From Comamonadaceae bacterium (GTDB taxonomy: Bacteria > Pseudomonadota > Gammaproteobacteria > Burkholderiales > Burkholderiaceae_C), in assembly GCA_947459405.1 (NCBI GenBank), contig CANHDQ010000003.1, forward strand, positions 1 to 38,802: 38,802 nt of DNA, given 5' to 3'. Positions 20,625 through 27,815 of the stretch are shown here, piece after piece. The first letter of the stretch is position 1; each line of letters opens with the position of its first letter. The translations under genes were made by a program, and so were the position numbers. The notes beneath the pieces were generated by a model, which was given only the letters and a program-made list of their open reading frames with translations, did not search any database and had not been told where the DNA came from.

Positions 20625-22058
20625 ATGGGTCAAAAGCTCAGGATCGCAGGCTGGATCAGCCTGGGCGCGCTCGCCGGAGCGCTCACCACGGTGCAGCTGC
20701 AGGCCGTGGCCCGCAACAATTTCTCGCCGCTGCCGCTCGAGGAGCTGCAGCAGCTCGCGGCCGTCTTTAGCATGGTCAAGAGCGACTATGTGGAGCCTGT
20801 CGACGAGAAAAAGCTGATCACCGAGGCCATCTCGGGGATGGTGGCCAGCCTGGATCCGCACTCGGCCTATTTCGACAAAAAGACCTTCAAGGAGTTCCGC
20901 GAAGGCACCACCGGCCGATTTGTCGGCGTGGGCATTGAGATCAGCCAGGAAGACGGCCTGGTCAAGGTGGTCTCGCCAATTGAAGGATCGCCGGCCGACC
21001 GAGCCGGCCTCAAGCCCAACGACCTGATCACCAAGATCGACGACACGGTGGTCAAGGGCCTGTCGCTCAACGAGGCCGTCAAGCGCATGCGCGGCGAGCC
21101 CAACACCCGGGTGGTGCTGACGATCTTTCGCAAGGATGAGAACCGCACTTTCCCGGTGACCATCGTGCGCGAGGAAATCCGCACGCAATCGGTGCGCGCC
21201 CGTCTCATCGAGCCTGGCTACGCCTGGCTGCGTGTCTCCCAGTTCCAGGAACGCACCGTCGAAGACTTCGTCACCCGGCTCGAAGGCCTCTACAAGCAGG
21301 ACCCCAACCTCAAGGGGCTGGTGCTCGATTTGCGCAACGACCCAGGCGGTCTGCTCGATGCGGCGGTGGCGCTGTCGGCGGCCTTCCTGCCTGAAAACGT
21401 CACCGTTGTCTCCACCAACGGCCAGCTGGCTGAGAGCAAGTTCACCTACCGCGCATCGCCCCAGCACTACGTGCGCCGCGGCGCCGACCCGCTCAAGCGG
21501 CTGCCCGCTGCGGTCAAGTCCGTGCCGCTGGTGGTGCTGGTCAACGAAGGCTCGGCCTCGGCCAGCGAAATCGTCGCCGGCGCGCTGCAGGACCACAAGC
21601 GCGCCACCATCATGGGCAGCCAGACCTTTGGCAAGGGCTCGGTGCAGACCGTGCGCCCTCTGGGCCCCGACACCGGCCTGAAGATCACCACGGCGCGCTA
21701 CTTCACGCCCAATGGCCGCTCCATCCAGGCCAAGGGCATCATGCCCGACGTGCTGGTTGACGAGACGGCCGAGGGCAGTCCGTTTGCCGCGCTGCGCTCG
21801 CGCGAAGCCGACCTGGAAAAACACCTGTCGGCCGGCGGCTCGCCCGAGGCAAAAGACCCGGCGCGTGAGAAGGCACGCGAGGAGGCGCTCAAGAAGCTCG
21901 AAGAAGCCTCGCGCAAGCCGGCCGATCAGAGGCGTCCGCCCGAATTTGGCAGCGACAAAGATTTCCAGCTCGCCCAGGCCATCAACCAGCTCAAAGGCCG
22001 GCCAGTGCTCGTGAGCAAGACACAGGCCCCGCGCGCCGAGCCCAAGAAAGAGAACTGA
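20625..22058 (+). CDS. ctpA: S41-family carboxyl-terminal processing protease
   Basis: MGQKLRIAGWISLGALAGALTTVQ...GVGIEISQEDGLVKVVSPIEGSPADRAGLKPNDLITKID (PDZ)...LVLDLRNDPGGLLDAAVALS...VVLVNEGSASASEIVAGALQDHKRATIMGSQTFGKGSVQT. Confidence 0.95.
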   Translation: MGQKLRIAGWISLGALAGALTTVQLQAVARNNFSPLPLEELQQLAAVFSMVKSDYVEPVDEKKLITEAISGMVASLDPHSAYFDKKTFKEFREGTTGRFVGVGIEISQEDGLVKVVSPIEGSPADRAGLKPNDLITKIDDTVVKGLSLNEAVKRMRGEPNTRVVLTIFRKDENRTFPVTIVREEIRTQSVRARLIEPGYAWLRVSQFQERTVEDFVTRLEGLYKQDPNLKGLVLDLRNDPGGLLDAAVALSAAFLPENVTVVSTNGQLAESKFTYRASPQHYVRRGADPLKRLPAAVKSVPLVVLVNEGSASASEIVAGALQDHKRATIMGSQTFGKGSVQTVRPLGPDTGLKITTARYFTPNGRSIQAKGIMPDVLVDETAEGSPFAALRSREADLEKHLSAGGSPEAKDPAREKAREEALKKLEEASRKPADQRRPPEFGSDKDFQLAQAINQLKGRPVLVSKTQAPRAEPKKEN

Positions 22059-22098
22059 TCGCCGCACCTGGCTGCGCCGCTGCAGGCGAGCGCCCCCC

Positions 22099-22848
22099 AT
22101 GAACGACGATCAACTGCTGCGCTACTCGCGCCACATCCTGCTCGACGAGCTGGGCGTGGACGGCCAGCAGCGCTTGCTCGAGGCGCACGCCCTGATCATC
22201 GGCGCCGGCGGCCTGGGCTCTCCGGTCGGGCTCTATCTGGGCAGCGCCGGCGTCGGCCGCATCACGGTGGTCGACCACGATCGGGTCGATGCCACCAACT
22301 TGCAGCGGCAAATCGCCCACCGGCTCGATCGCATCGGCCAGTTCAAGGCCGAGTCGATGGCCGAGTCGATTGCGCAAATCAATCCCGATGTGCAACTGCG
22401 CTGCATCACCGAGCGCGCAGATGCAGCCCTGCTCGATCAACTCGTGGCCACGGCTGACGTGGTGCTCGACTGCACCGACAACTTTGCCACACGGCAGGCG
22501 ATCAACCAAGCGTGCGTGCGCCATCGGGTGCCGCTGGTCTCGGGCGCGGCCATCGGATTTGATGCCCAGGTCAGCGTCTTTGACACCCGCCAGGCCGATT
22601 CGCCCTGCTACGCCTGCCTGTTCCCGCCCGATGCGCCGCCCGAGGAGGTGCGCTGTGCCACCATGGGGGTGTTTGCGCCGCTGGTGGGCATCGTCGGCAG
22701 CATACAGGCGGCCGAAGCGATCAAGCTGATCACGGGCACCGGTCAGTCTCTGGCCGGCCGCTTGCTGATGCTCGATGCGCGCAACCTTCAGCCCAGCACG
22801 ATTGCGCTGACACGCGAGCGGCAGTGTCAGGTGTGCCACGGGCGCTAG
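22099..22848 (+). CDS. moeB: HesA/MoeB/ThiF-family adenylyltransferase
   Basis: MNDDQLLRYSRHILLDELGVDGQQRLLEAHALIIGAGGLGSPVGLYLGSAGVGRITVVDHDRVDATNLQRQIAH...CYACLFP...CATMGVFAPLVGIVGSIQAAEAIKLITG. MoeB versus ThiF role not resolved. Confidence 0.9.
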   Translation: MNDDQLLRYSRHILLDELGVDGQQRLLEAHALIIGAGGLGSPVGLYLGSAGVGRITVVDHDRVDATNLQRQIAHRLDRIGQFKAESMAESIAQINPDVQLRCITERADAALLDQLVATADVVLDCTDNFATRQAINQACVRHRVPLVSGAAIGFDAQVSVFDTRQADSPCYACLFPPDAPPEEVRCATMGVFAPLVGIVGSIQAAEAIKLITGTGQSLAGRLLMLDARNLQPSTIALTRERQCQVCHGR

Positions 22849-22902
22849 CGATTTCAGTGCACGCGATCTTTGCGCAGCCTGCAATCGCTGCGGGCGTCAG
22901 AC

Positions 22903-23535
22903 TCAATCGAGGAGCTTGTTCTTGAGCGCGTAGTACGTCAGATCGCTGTTGGAATTGAGGCTCATCTTTTCCATGACACGCGTGCGGTAGGTGCTCACCG
23001 TCTTGACGCTCAAGGACAGCGCACGCGCAATGTCGCCCGCCGTCTCGCCCTTGGCCAGTTTGAGGAAAACCTGAAACTCGCGCTCGGACAGCTGCTCGTG
23101 GGTGGCCATATCCGTCGGGCGGTTTAACTGCTGGGCCAACAGATCGGCCACGCCCGGCGTGATGTAACGCTTGCCCAGCGCGATCACGCGGATGGCTTTG
23201 ACGATCTCGGTCGGGTCACACTCCTTGTTGAGGTAGCCACTGGCCCCCTGCCGAATCAGGTTGACCGCGTAATGCTCCTCGGGATAGCCGCTGAGAATGA
23301 GGATGCCCACATCAGGCGCCTTGGCGCGGATCATGGCCAGCGCATCGATGCCGCTTTGCCCCGGCATGGACAAATCCATCAACAACACATCGAGCTCGGC
23401 CTTGCGCACCAGATCGATGGCCTCGCGCCCACTGCCGGCCTCACCCACCACGCGCAGATCCACCTGGTCCGAAAAGAACTGCTTGAGTCCCGAACGCACG
23501 ATGGCATGGTCGTCGACGATGCCGATTCTGATCAT
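22903..23535 (-). CDS. NarL/FixJ-family response regulator
   Basis: MIRIGIVDDHAIVRSGLKQFFSDQ...DVLLMDLSMPGQSGIDAL...LSEREFQVFLKLAKGETAGDIARALSLSVKTVSTYRTRVMEKM (LuxR HTH). No histidine kinase adjacent. Confidence 0.95.
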   Translation of the reverse strand: MIRIGIVDDHAIVRSGLKQFFSDQVDLRVVGEAGSGREAIDLVRKAELDVLLMDLSMPGQSGIDALAMIRAKAPDVGILILSGYPEEHYAVNLIRQGASGYLNKECDPTEIVKAIRVIALGKRYITPGVADLLAQQLNRPTDMATHEQLSEREFQVFLKLAKGETAGDIARALSLSVKTVSTYRTRVMEKMSLNSNSDLTYYALKNKLLD

Positions 23536-23686
23536 TTCCTATTCCTCCGTTGACGCCCAGCCAAAAGCGATTTGGATCAAAAAAAGCAGCCTGGCCTTAG
23601 CGATTTAACTTCGTGACAACTGATCGATCATTATTGACAAATAAACGCGTTTGGCACACCTCAGCCGTACACAAAGTCTGCATCGG

Positions 23687-23761
23687 TCATTGCAAGACCT
23701 CCCGCACTTTGTCATTGCAAGACCGGCCGCACTTTGTCATTGCAAGACCGGCCGCACTTTG
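23687..23761. repeat. 25-bp direct tandem repeat, 3 copies
   Basis: TCATTGCAAGACCTCCCGCACTTTG, TCATTGCAAGACCGGCCGCACTTTG, TCATTGCAAGACCGGCCGCACTTTG read consecutively. Confidence 0.95.
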
Positions 23762-23838
23762 TCATTGCGAGGCCGCAGGCCGTGGCAATCCACGCCTCCA
23801 CACCAACGCCCCTGGATCGCTTCGTGCCTCGCGATGAC
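23761..23838. repeat. 78-bp palindromic intergenic element, copy A
   Basis: GTCATTGCGAGGCCGCAGGCCGTGGCAATCCACG...GATCGCTTCGTGCCTCGCGATGAC; terminal arms GTCATTGCGAGG/CCTCGCGATGAC are inverted with one mismatch. Confidence 0.92.
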
Positions 23839-23889
23839 GCAGCACAGGAGGGATGACCGAGTTATCGTCACAAGGCCGCTCCACCGCCG

Positions 23890-23939
23890 TCATTGCGAAG
23901 CCGCCCTCACCTCGTCATTTCGAGGTCGCCCTCACTTTG
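23890..23939. repeat. two diverged 25-bp direct repeat units preceding copy B
   Basis: TCATTGCGAAGCCGCCCTCACCTCG and TCATTTCGAGGTCGCCCTCACTTTG. Confidence 0.85.
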
Positions 23940-24016
23940 TCATTGCGAGGCCGCAGGCCGTGGCAATCCACGTCTCCACACCACCGCCCCTGAATCGCTT
24001 CGTGCCTCGCGATGAC
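23939..24016. repeat. 78-bp palindromic intergenic element, copy B
   Basis: Same length as copy A, differing at three positions by eye (ACGCC/ACGTC, CCAAC/CCACC, CTGGA/CTGAA). Confidence 0.92.
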
Positions 24017-24159
24017 GCCAGGGCCTGGCCGGTGGGCTGCCTACGCTGGGCTGCGCGGACGCCCGACAGCTGTGGGCGTTGCGAGCCGACGACTGACGCA
24101 AGCAAATCCGGCGATGCTGGGGGCTAATTTCTCTGTGCCCCCTGACCCGCTCCAAGCCT

Positions 24160-24525
24160 ATGCTGCATCCTCTTTATGCTGCCCTGCTGCAGCGACCCGA
24201 TCTGCTGCTCGAACATGGCCTGGCCTACGCCGAGCTGGTGCAAGCGCAGGCACGCGGTGCTGGCCGCGCCCTGCGATCACGCGCCTGGGCTGCCGTGGCT
24301 GCCGTGCTCGGCGCAGTGCTGACCCTGCTGTTCGCTGGCATGGCCTTGATGCTAGGTCTGCTGCTCGAGCGCCATCACCCCGTCCTGTGGCTGCTGCCTG
24401 GCATGTGCGCACTCGTGGCCCTGCTGGCGGCATTGCACGCCCGACGCCCGATGCCGGTGCAAGGCTGGCTGCAGTTGCAAACCGAGCTCGAAGACGATCT
24501 GCGCGCGCTGCGGGCGCTGGCCTGA
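24160..24525 (+). CDS. small membrane protein, holin-superfamily/YqjE-like
   Basis: MLHPLYAALLQRPDLLLEHGLAYAELVQAQARGAGRALRSRAWAAVAAVLGAVLTLLFAGMALMLGLLLERHHPVLWLLPGMCALVALLAAL: two hydrophobic helices; adjacent to a YqjK-like ORF. Confidence 0.7.
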   Translation: MLHPLYAALLQRPDLLLEHGLAYAELVQAQARGAGRALRSRAWAAVAAVLGAVLTLLFAGMALMLGLLLERHHPVLWLLPGMCALVALLAALHARRPMPVQGWLQLQTELEDDLRALRALA

Positions 24526-24530
24526 GCCCG

Positions 24531-25046
24531 ATGACGGCCAACGAGCATTGCGATGCGGCACTTGCGCGTGCCCGCCAGCGCCTGGCCCGGTCACGGCAGG
24601 CGTTGATCGAGCAGATGCGCATCGGCGGCGCCGGCAACGCCCAAGCGGACCGGGCGGCCGAGGATGATGGCCAGGGTGGCCCGTGGTCATGGTTACAGCA
24701 GGCTTGGCAGAACCACCCCGCCTGGCTGGCGGTGCAAGCGCTCGCGCCCCTGCTGCGCGAGCACACGAGACGGCACCCCTGGCAGGTGCTGGCGCTGTCT
24801 AGCCTGCTCGGCGGCGCTGTGATGCTACTGCGCCCCTGGCGGCTGCTGCCCCTGGGCGCCGTGCTGATGACGGCCGCACGCACCGTGCCGCTGGCGCAGC
24901 TGCTGTCGGCCTGGTTGCATCGAGCGCAGCAAGGGCAAGCCGGCTCAGAGCAAGCCCACGAACGGCGCCACGAACGGGGCCACGAGCGGCGCTACGAACA
25001 AACCCACGACCAGGGCGGCGACCAAGGGTCTCGGCGTTCTGACTGA
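24531..25046 (+). CDS. hypothetical membrane-associated protein with repetitive hydrophilic C-terminus
   Basis: ORF 5 bp after the previous CDS; central helix WQVLALSSLLGGAVMLLRPWRLLPLGAVLM; C-terminal HERRHERGHERRYEQTHDQGGDQ. Confidence 0.65.
   Translation: MTANEHCDAALARARQRLARSRQALIEQMRIGGAGNAQADRAAEDDGQGGPWSWLQQAWQNHPAWLAVQALAPLLREHTRRHPWQVLALSSLLGGAVMLLRPWRLLPLGAVLMTAARTVPLAQLLSAWLHRAQQGQAGSEQAHERRHERGHERRYEQTHDQGGDQGSRRSD
24954..25013 (+). repeat. 12-bp in-frame coding tandem repeat (about 5 copies)
   Basis: GCCCACGAACGG CGCCACGAACGG GGCCACGAGCGG CGCTACGAACAA ACCCACGACCAG. Confidence 0.85.
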
Positions 25047-25063
25047 ACTGCGGCCGCAGCGCC

Positions 25064-25609
25064 TCAGGGCATGGCTCTGCAGCTGCCATGCCGCCGGCGA
25101 AAACGCCAAGGCGGTTCGGGCGTGGGCTGCGCAAACAGGCCACGCTTTTCATCGCGCGCCTGGCCTTGCTCGGCGGCATACGGCGCGGGCTGCGAACCAA
25201 CGGCATAAGACCAGGCCAGACCCTGCTCGACCAGCCAGCGGCCCAAGTCCAGGCCACGCCAGGTCACGACGGCCAGCTCGCGCCCATAACTGTCGGTGCC
25301 CAGCTGCTGCATGCGCACCGGCTGGCCCAGCACACGCGCTTGCAGGGCCTCACGGGCAGCGGGCCCGCCGTCCTGGCAGATCTCGGGGGCATCGATGCCA
25401 TACAGCCGCACCGCCCGCTGGCGGCCCGGATCCTGCGCCCCTTGCACATACAGGGTGTCGCCGTCTCCGACAAAGGTGACAACGGCATCGACCTGGGCCC
25501 GCACCGGCGCGCCGATCGTGCACAGCAGTGCGGCGCCCACGCACCACCGGGCAGGCCAGCCGACGCTCCAGCTTGTACGTCCAAGCGGCCGAACCAGACA
25601 AGCGGCCAT
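25064..25609 (-). CDS. thermonuclease (staphylococcal nuclease-like) family protein
   Basis: AQVDAVVTFVGDGDTLYVQ...AVRLYGIDAPEICQDGGPAAREALQARVLGQPVRMQQLGTDSYGRELAVVTWRGLDLGRWLVEQGLAWSYA: SNase core with likely signal peptide. Confidence 0.88.
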   Translation of the reverse strand: MAACLVRPLGRTSWSVGWPARWCVGAALLCTIGAPVRAQVDAVVTFVGDGDTLYVQGAQDPGRQRAVRLYGIDAPEICQDGGPAAREALQARVLGQPVRMQQLGTDSYGRELAVVTWRGLDLGRWLVEQGLAWSYAVGSQPAPYAAEQGQARDEKRGLFAQPTPEPPWRFRRRHGSCRAMP

Positions 25610-25621
25610 GAGCGATCGCCT

Positions 25622-26494
25622 TCAGGCGCTGACGATCCAGCCCTCGAGCGGATCGATCTGGGCCGGCAGGCCGTAGCAGGGATGGCCCTGGTCATGCTGC
25701 TGCCAGGCCCAGGCGGCCTGCACCAGGCACAGCACCGCATCGAGCCGGTCGCCGCTGGCGTCGTCGATGAGGGCATCGCGCTGGGCATGGGTGAGCTTGA
25801 TGCGCAGACCCAGGCGCGTCTGGCCGTTTTCGAGCGCGGTGATCAGGTCCTTGCGGGCAATCAGGCGATCGGCGGTCTGCTTGGCGCGATCGTCGCTCTT
25901 GTAGCTGCGCCGCTGCCCATTGGGGCCAAGCAGCTCGCGCGCGAGCAAACCGGGGTAGGCCTCCAGCGCCACCCGCGGTGCCAGGTGCGCCAGGTGCGGC
26001 GCTGCCGCACGGGCCTGCTGCGCGCCGAGCAAGCCCGGCAGTTGCACCCCGGCCTCGATCAAGGGCGGCACGCCGGCGTGCAGCATATAGGCCACCGGCG
26101 GGTTGACCCATTTCATCGACGGACTCGAGCCAGCGCCGGGGTCGGTGGCCCGGTGCGCAAACTTGCGACCCGTGGGTCGGGCCTGGCAAAAGCCGGCAAA
26201 AGCCTCGCGTATCTGGGGCCGGCTCAGGCCGGCGTAATGGCGCATGCAGGCCAGCCAGTCGAGCGGCCAGCCCAGCGTCTCGATCAATTCACGCGGCAGC
26301 CCAAAAGGGAAATCGAAACCGCAGACCCAGGGCCGGTCCGATTCGAGCCAATGGGCGTAGTCCGCCAGGGTCTCGGCCGTCTCCAGGCCCGACAACTGCA
26401 CGCGGCCGCGCTCGAGGGAGCCGGTGGCAAACACGATGGGCTTGCGCCGACTTGGGCTGCTGGAGAAATCACAGCCGGCCAGCAATGCGCTCAA
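25622..26494 (-). CDS. DUF429 domain-containing protein
   Basis: MSALLAGCDFSSSPSRRKPIVFATGSLERGRVQLSGLETAETLADYAHWLESDRPWVCGFDFPFGLPRELIETLGWP...ALEAYPGLLARELLG...DRLDAVLCLVQAAWAW. Confidence 0.8.
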   Translation of the reverse strand: MSALLAGCDFSSSPSRRKPIVFATGSLERGRVQLSGLETAETLADYAHWLESDRPWVCGFDFPFGLPRELIETLGWPLDWLACMRHYAGLSRPQIREAFAGFCQARPTGRKFAHRATDPGAGSSPSMKWVNPPVAYMLHAGVPPLIEAGVQLPGLLGAQQARAAAPHLAHLAPRVALEAYPGLLARELLGPNGQRRSYKSDDRAKQTADRLIARKDLITALENGQTRLGLRIKLTHAQRDALIDDASGDRLDAVLCLVQAAWAWQQHDQGHPCYGLPAQIDPLEGWIVSA

Positions 26495-26547
26495 GGCTCA
26501 CCCCCTTAAGGAAAACCGGCGCCCGAGGCCGCCAGCGCCCAAACCGA

Positions 26548-26973
26548 TCAGGCCCGCCCCATGATGGAGGCGGTGACCATCAACTCCTGCAGCAAAGCCA
26601 GGGCAACGCTGCCCGAGATGGCATAGGGGTCGAGCTCAGGCCGTTCGCAGTACTTGAGCACGATGGAGGCGTTGAGCTTGGCCAGGTTCACATGGCCCAT
26701 GGTCCAGCCGCCGAAACTGCGTTCACTGATTTCTTGGTAATTGAGCAGCACCACATCTTTGTGCCGGGGGTCGCGCAAGATGTGTCCGTAAAGCTCGTTG
26801 ATCGGCGCGCGTCCGCCTTCGAGGGCCTGCAAGAACACACCGCCGCCGTGGCACAAGATGCCGGTGATGCCGCAGGCCGGGTTGTGGCTGCGCGAGCGCG
26901 CCAAGATGGCTTCAGTGGCCTCACCCGATTGGGGGTCGGCCGCACGGCTGGCGTAAATCAGACGAACCAACAT
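26548..26973 (-). CDS. BLUF-domain blue-light sensor protein
   Basis: MLVRLIYASRA...SRSHNPACGITGILCHGGGVFLQALEGGRAPINELYGHILRDPRHKDVVLLNYQEISERSFGGWTMGHVNL: expected BLUF Tyr, Asn, Gln and Trp/Met positions appear conserved. Confidence 0.93.
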   Translation of the reverse strand: MLVRLIYASRAADPQSGEATEAILARSRSHNPACGITGILCHGGGVFLQALEGGRAPINELYGHILRDPRHKDVVLLNYQEISERSFGGWTMGHVNLAKLNASIVLKYCERPELDPYAISGSVALALLQELMVTASIMGRA

Positions 26974-27056
26974 GTCGATATGCCCTGGGAGTTGTCAAAT
27001 CGGGGCCGCCGAGGAGCCCGAGGCCGACGCGCAGCCGGGCCCAAGCCTGCGGCCGT

Positions 27057-27785
27057 TTATTCAGAGGTCTTCTTCGGAATCAAGGACAGGAACTCGCGGC
27101 GCAGGTTCGGATCCTTGAGGAACACGCCCCGCATGACGGAGTTGATCATCTTGCTGTCAAGGTCTTTGACGCCGCGCCAGCCCATGCAAAAGTGGGTCGC
27201 CTCCATCACGATGGCCAGGCCGTCGGGCTGGGTCTTTTCCTGGATCAGGTCGGCCAGCTGCACCACCGCCTCTTCCTGGATCTGGGGCCGCCCCATCACC
27301 CATTCGGCCAGGCGCGCGTACTTGGACAAGCCAATGACGTTGGTGCGCTCGTTGGGCATCACGCCGATCCACACCTGTCCGATGACCGGGCAGAAGTGGT
27401 GCGAGCAGGCGCTGCGCACCTTGATCGGCCCGACGATCATCAGCTCATTGAGGTGCTCGGCGTTGGGAAACTCCGTGATGGTCGGAGCCTTGACGTAGCG
27501 GCCCTTGAACACCTCCTGGATGTACATCTTGGCCACCCGCCGGGCCGTATCCTGGGTGTTGTGGTCGTGCTCGGTGTCGATCACCAGGCTTTGCAGCACG
27601 CCTTGCATCTTGTCGGCCACCTCATCGAGCAAACGCTCGAGCTCACCGGGCTCAATGAAATCGGCAATATTGTCATTGGCATTGAAGCGCCGACGCGCGG
27701 CCACAATGCGCTCGCGGATCTTGACCGACAAAGGCAGACCTTCGTCGGTGTTCGAGGCGGCAAGCGGGCTGGAATCGGACTTCAT
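27057..27785 (-). CDS. folE: GTP cyclohydrolase I
   Basis: FPNAEHLNELMIVGPIKVRSACSHHFCPVIGQVWIGVMPNERTNVIGLSKYARLAEWVMGRPQIQEEAVVQLADLIQEKTQPDGLAIVMEATHFCMGWRGV: zinc and active-site motifs. Start MKSDSSP at 27785 (alternatives upstream). Confidence 0.96.
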   Translation of the reverse strand: MKSDSSPLAASNTDEGLPLSVKIRERIVAARRRFNANDNIADFIEPGELERLLDEVADKMQGVLQSLVIDTEHDHNTQDTARRVAKMYIQEVFKGRYVKAPTITEFPNAEHLNELMIVGPIKVRSACSHHFCPVIGQVWIGVMPNERTNVIGLSKYARLAEWVMGRPQIQEEAVVQLADLIQEKTQPDGLAIVMEATHFCMGWRGVKDLDSKMINSVMRGVFLKDPNLRREFLSLIPKKTSE

Positions 27786-27815
27786 GAGCATGCGTGATGT
27801 TAACAAGCTTTGGTG

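Noticed and set aside
20532-22100. 522-aa minus-strand ORF opposite ctpA, and comparable long ORFs antisense to known genes (2646-3956 -, 14410-16494 +, 27810-29747 +, 30556-32634 +, 32402-34339 +, 35450-37201 +)
   Set aside because: Each lies opposite a confidently recognised gene, has low-complexity His/Arg/Gln/Gly-rich sequence with no domain motifs, and is expected from GC-rich third-position codon bias.
23687-24016. Possible CRISPR array
   Set aside because: The 25-bp units are directly abutting with no unique spacers, the larger element is palindromic, and no cas genes are present.
23613-24127. ORFs 23613-23837 and 23651-24127 on the plus strand
   Set aside because: They are translations of the palindromic/tandem repeat cluster with repeated peptide segments and no domain support.
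24160-25046. Prophage remnant suggested by the holin-like protein
   Set aside because: No other phage genes, attachment sites or integrase nearby; holin-like YqjE proteins are common chromosomal membrane proteins.
24012-25046. 344-aa plus-strand ORF spanning 24012-25046
   Set aside because: Only its C-terminal part (from 24531) has plausible composition; the upstream part starts in the repeat element and overlaps the 24160-24525 CDS in another frame.
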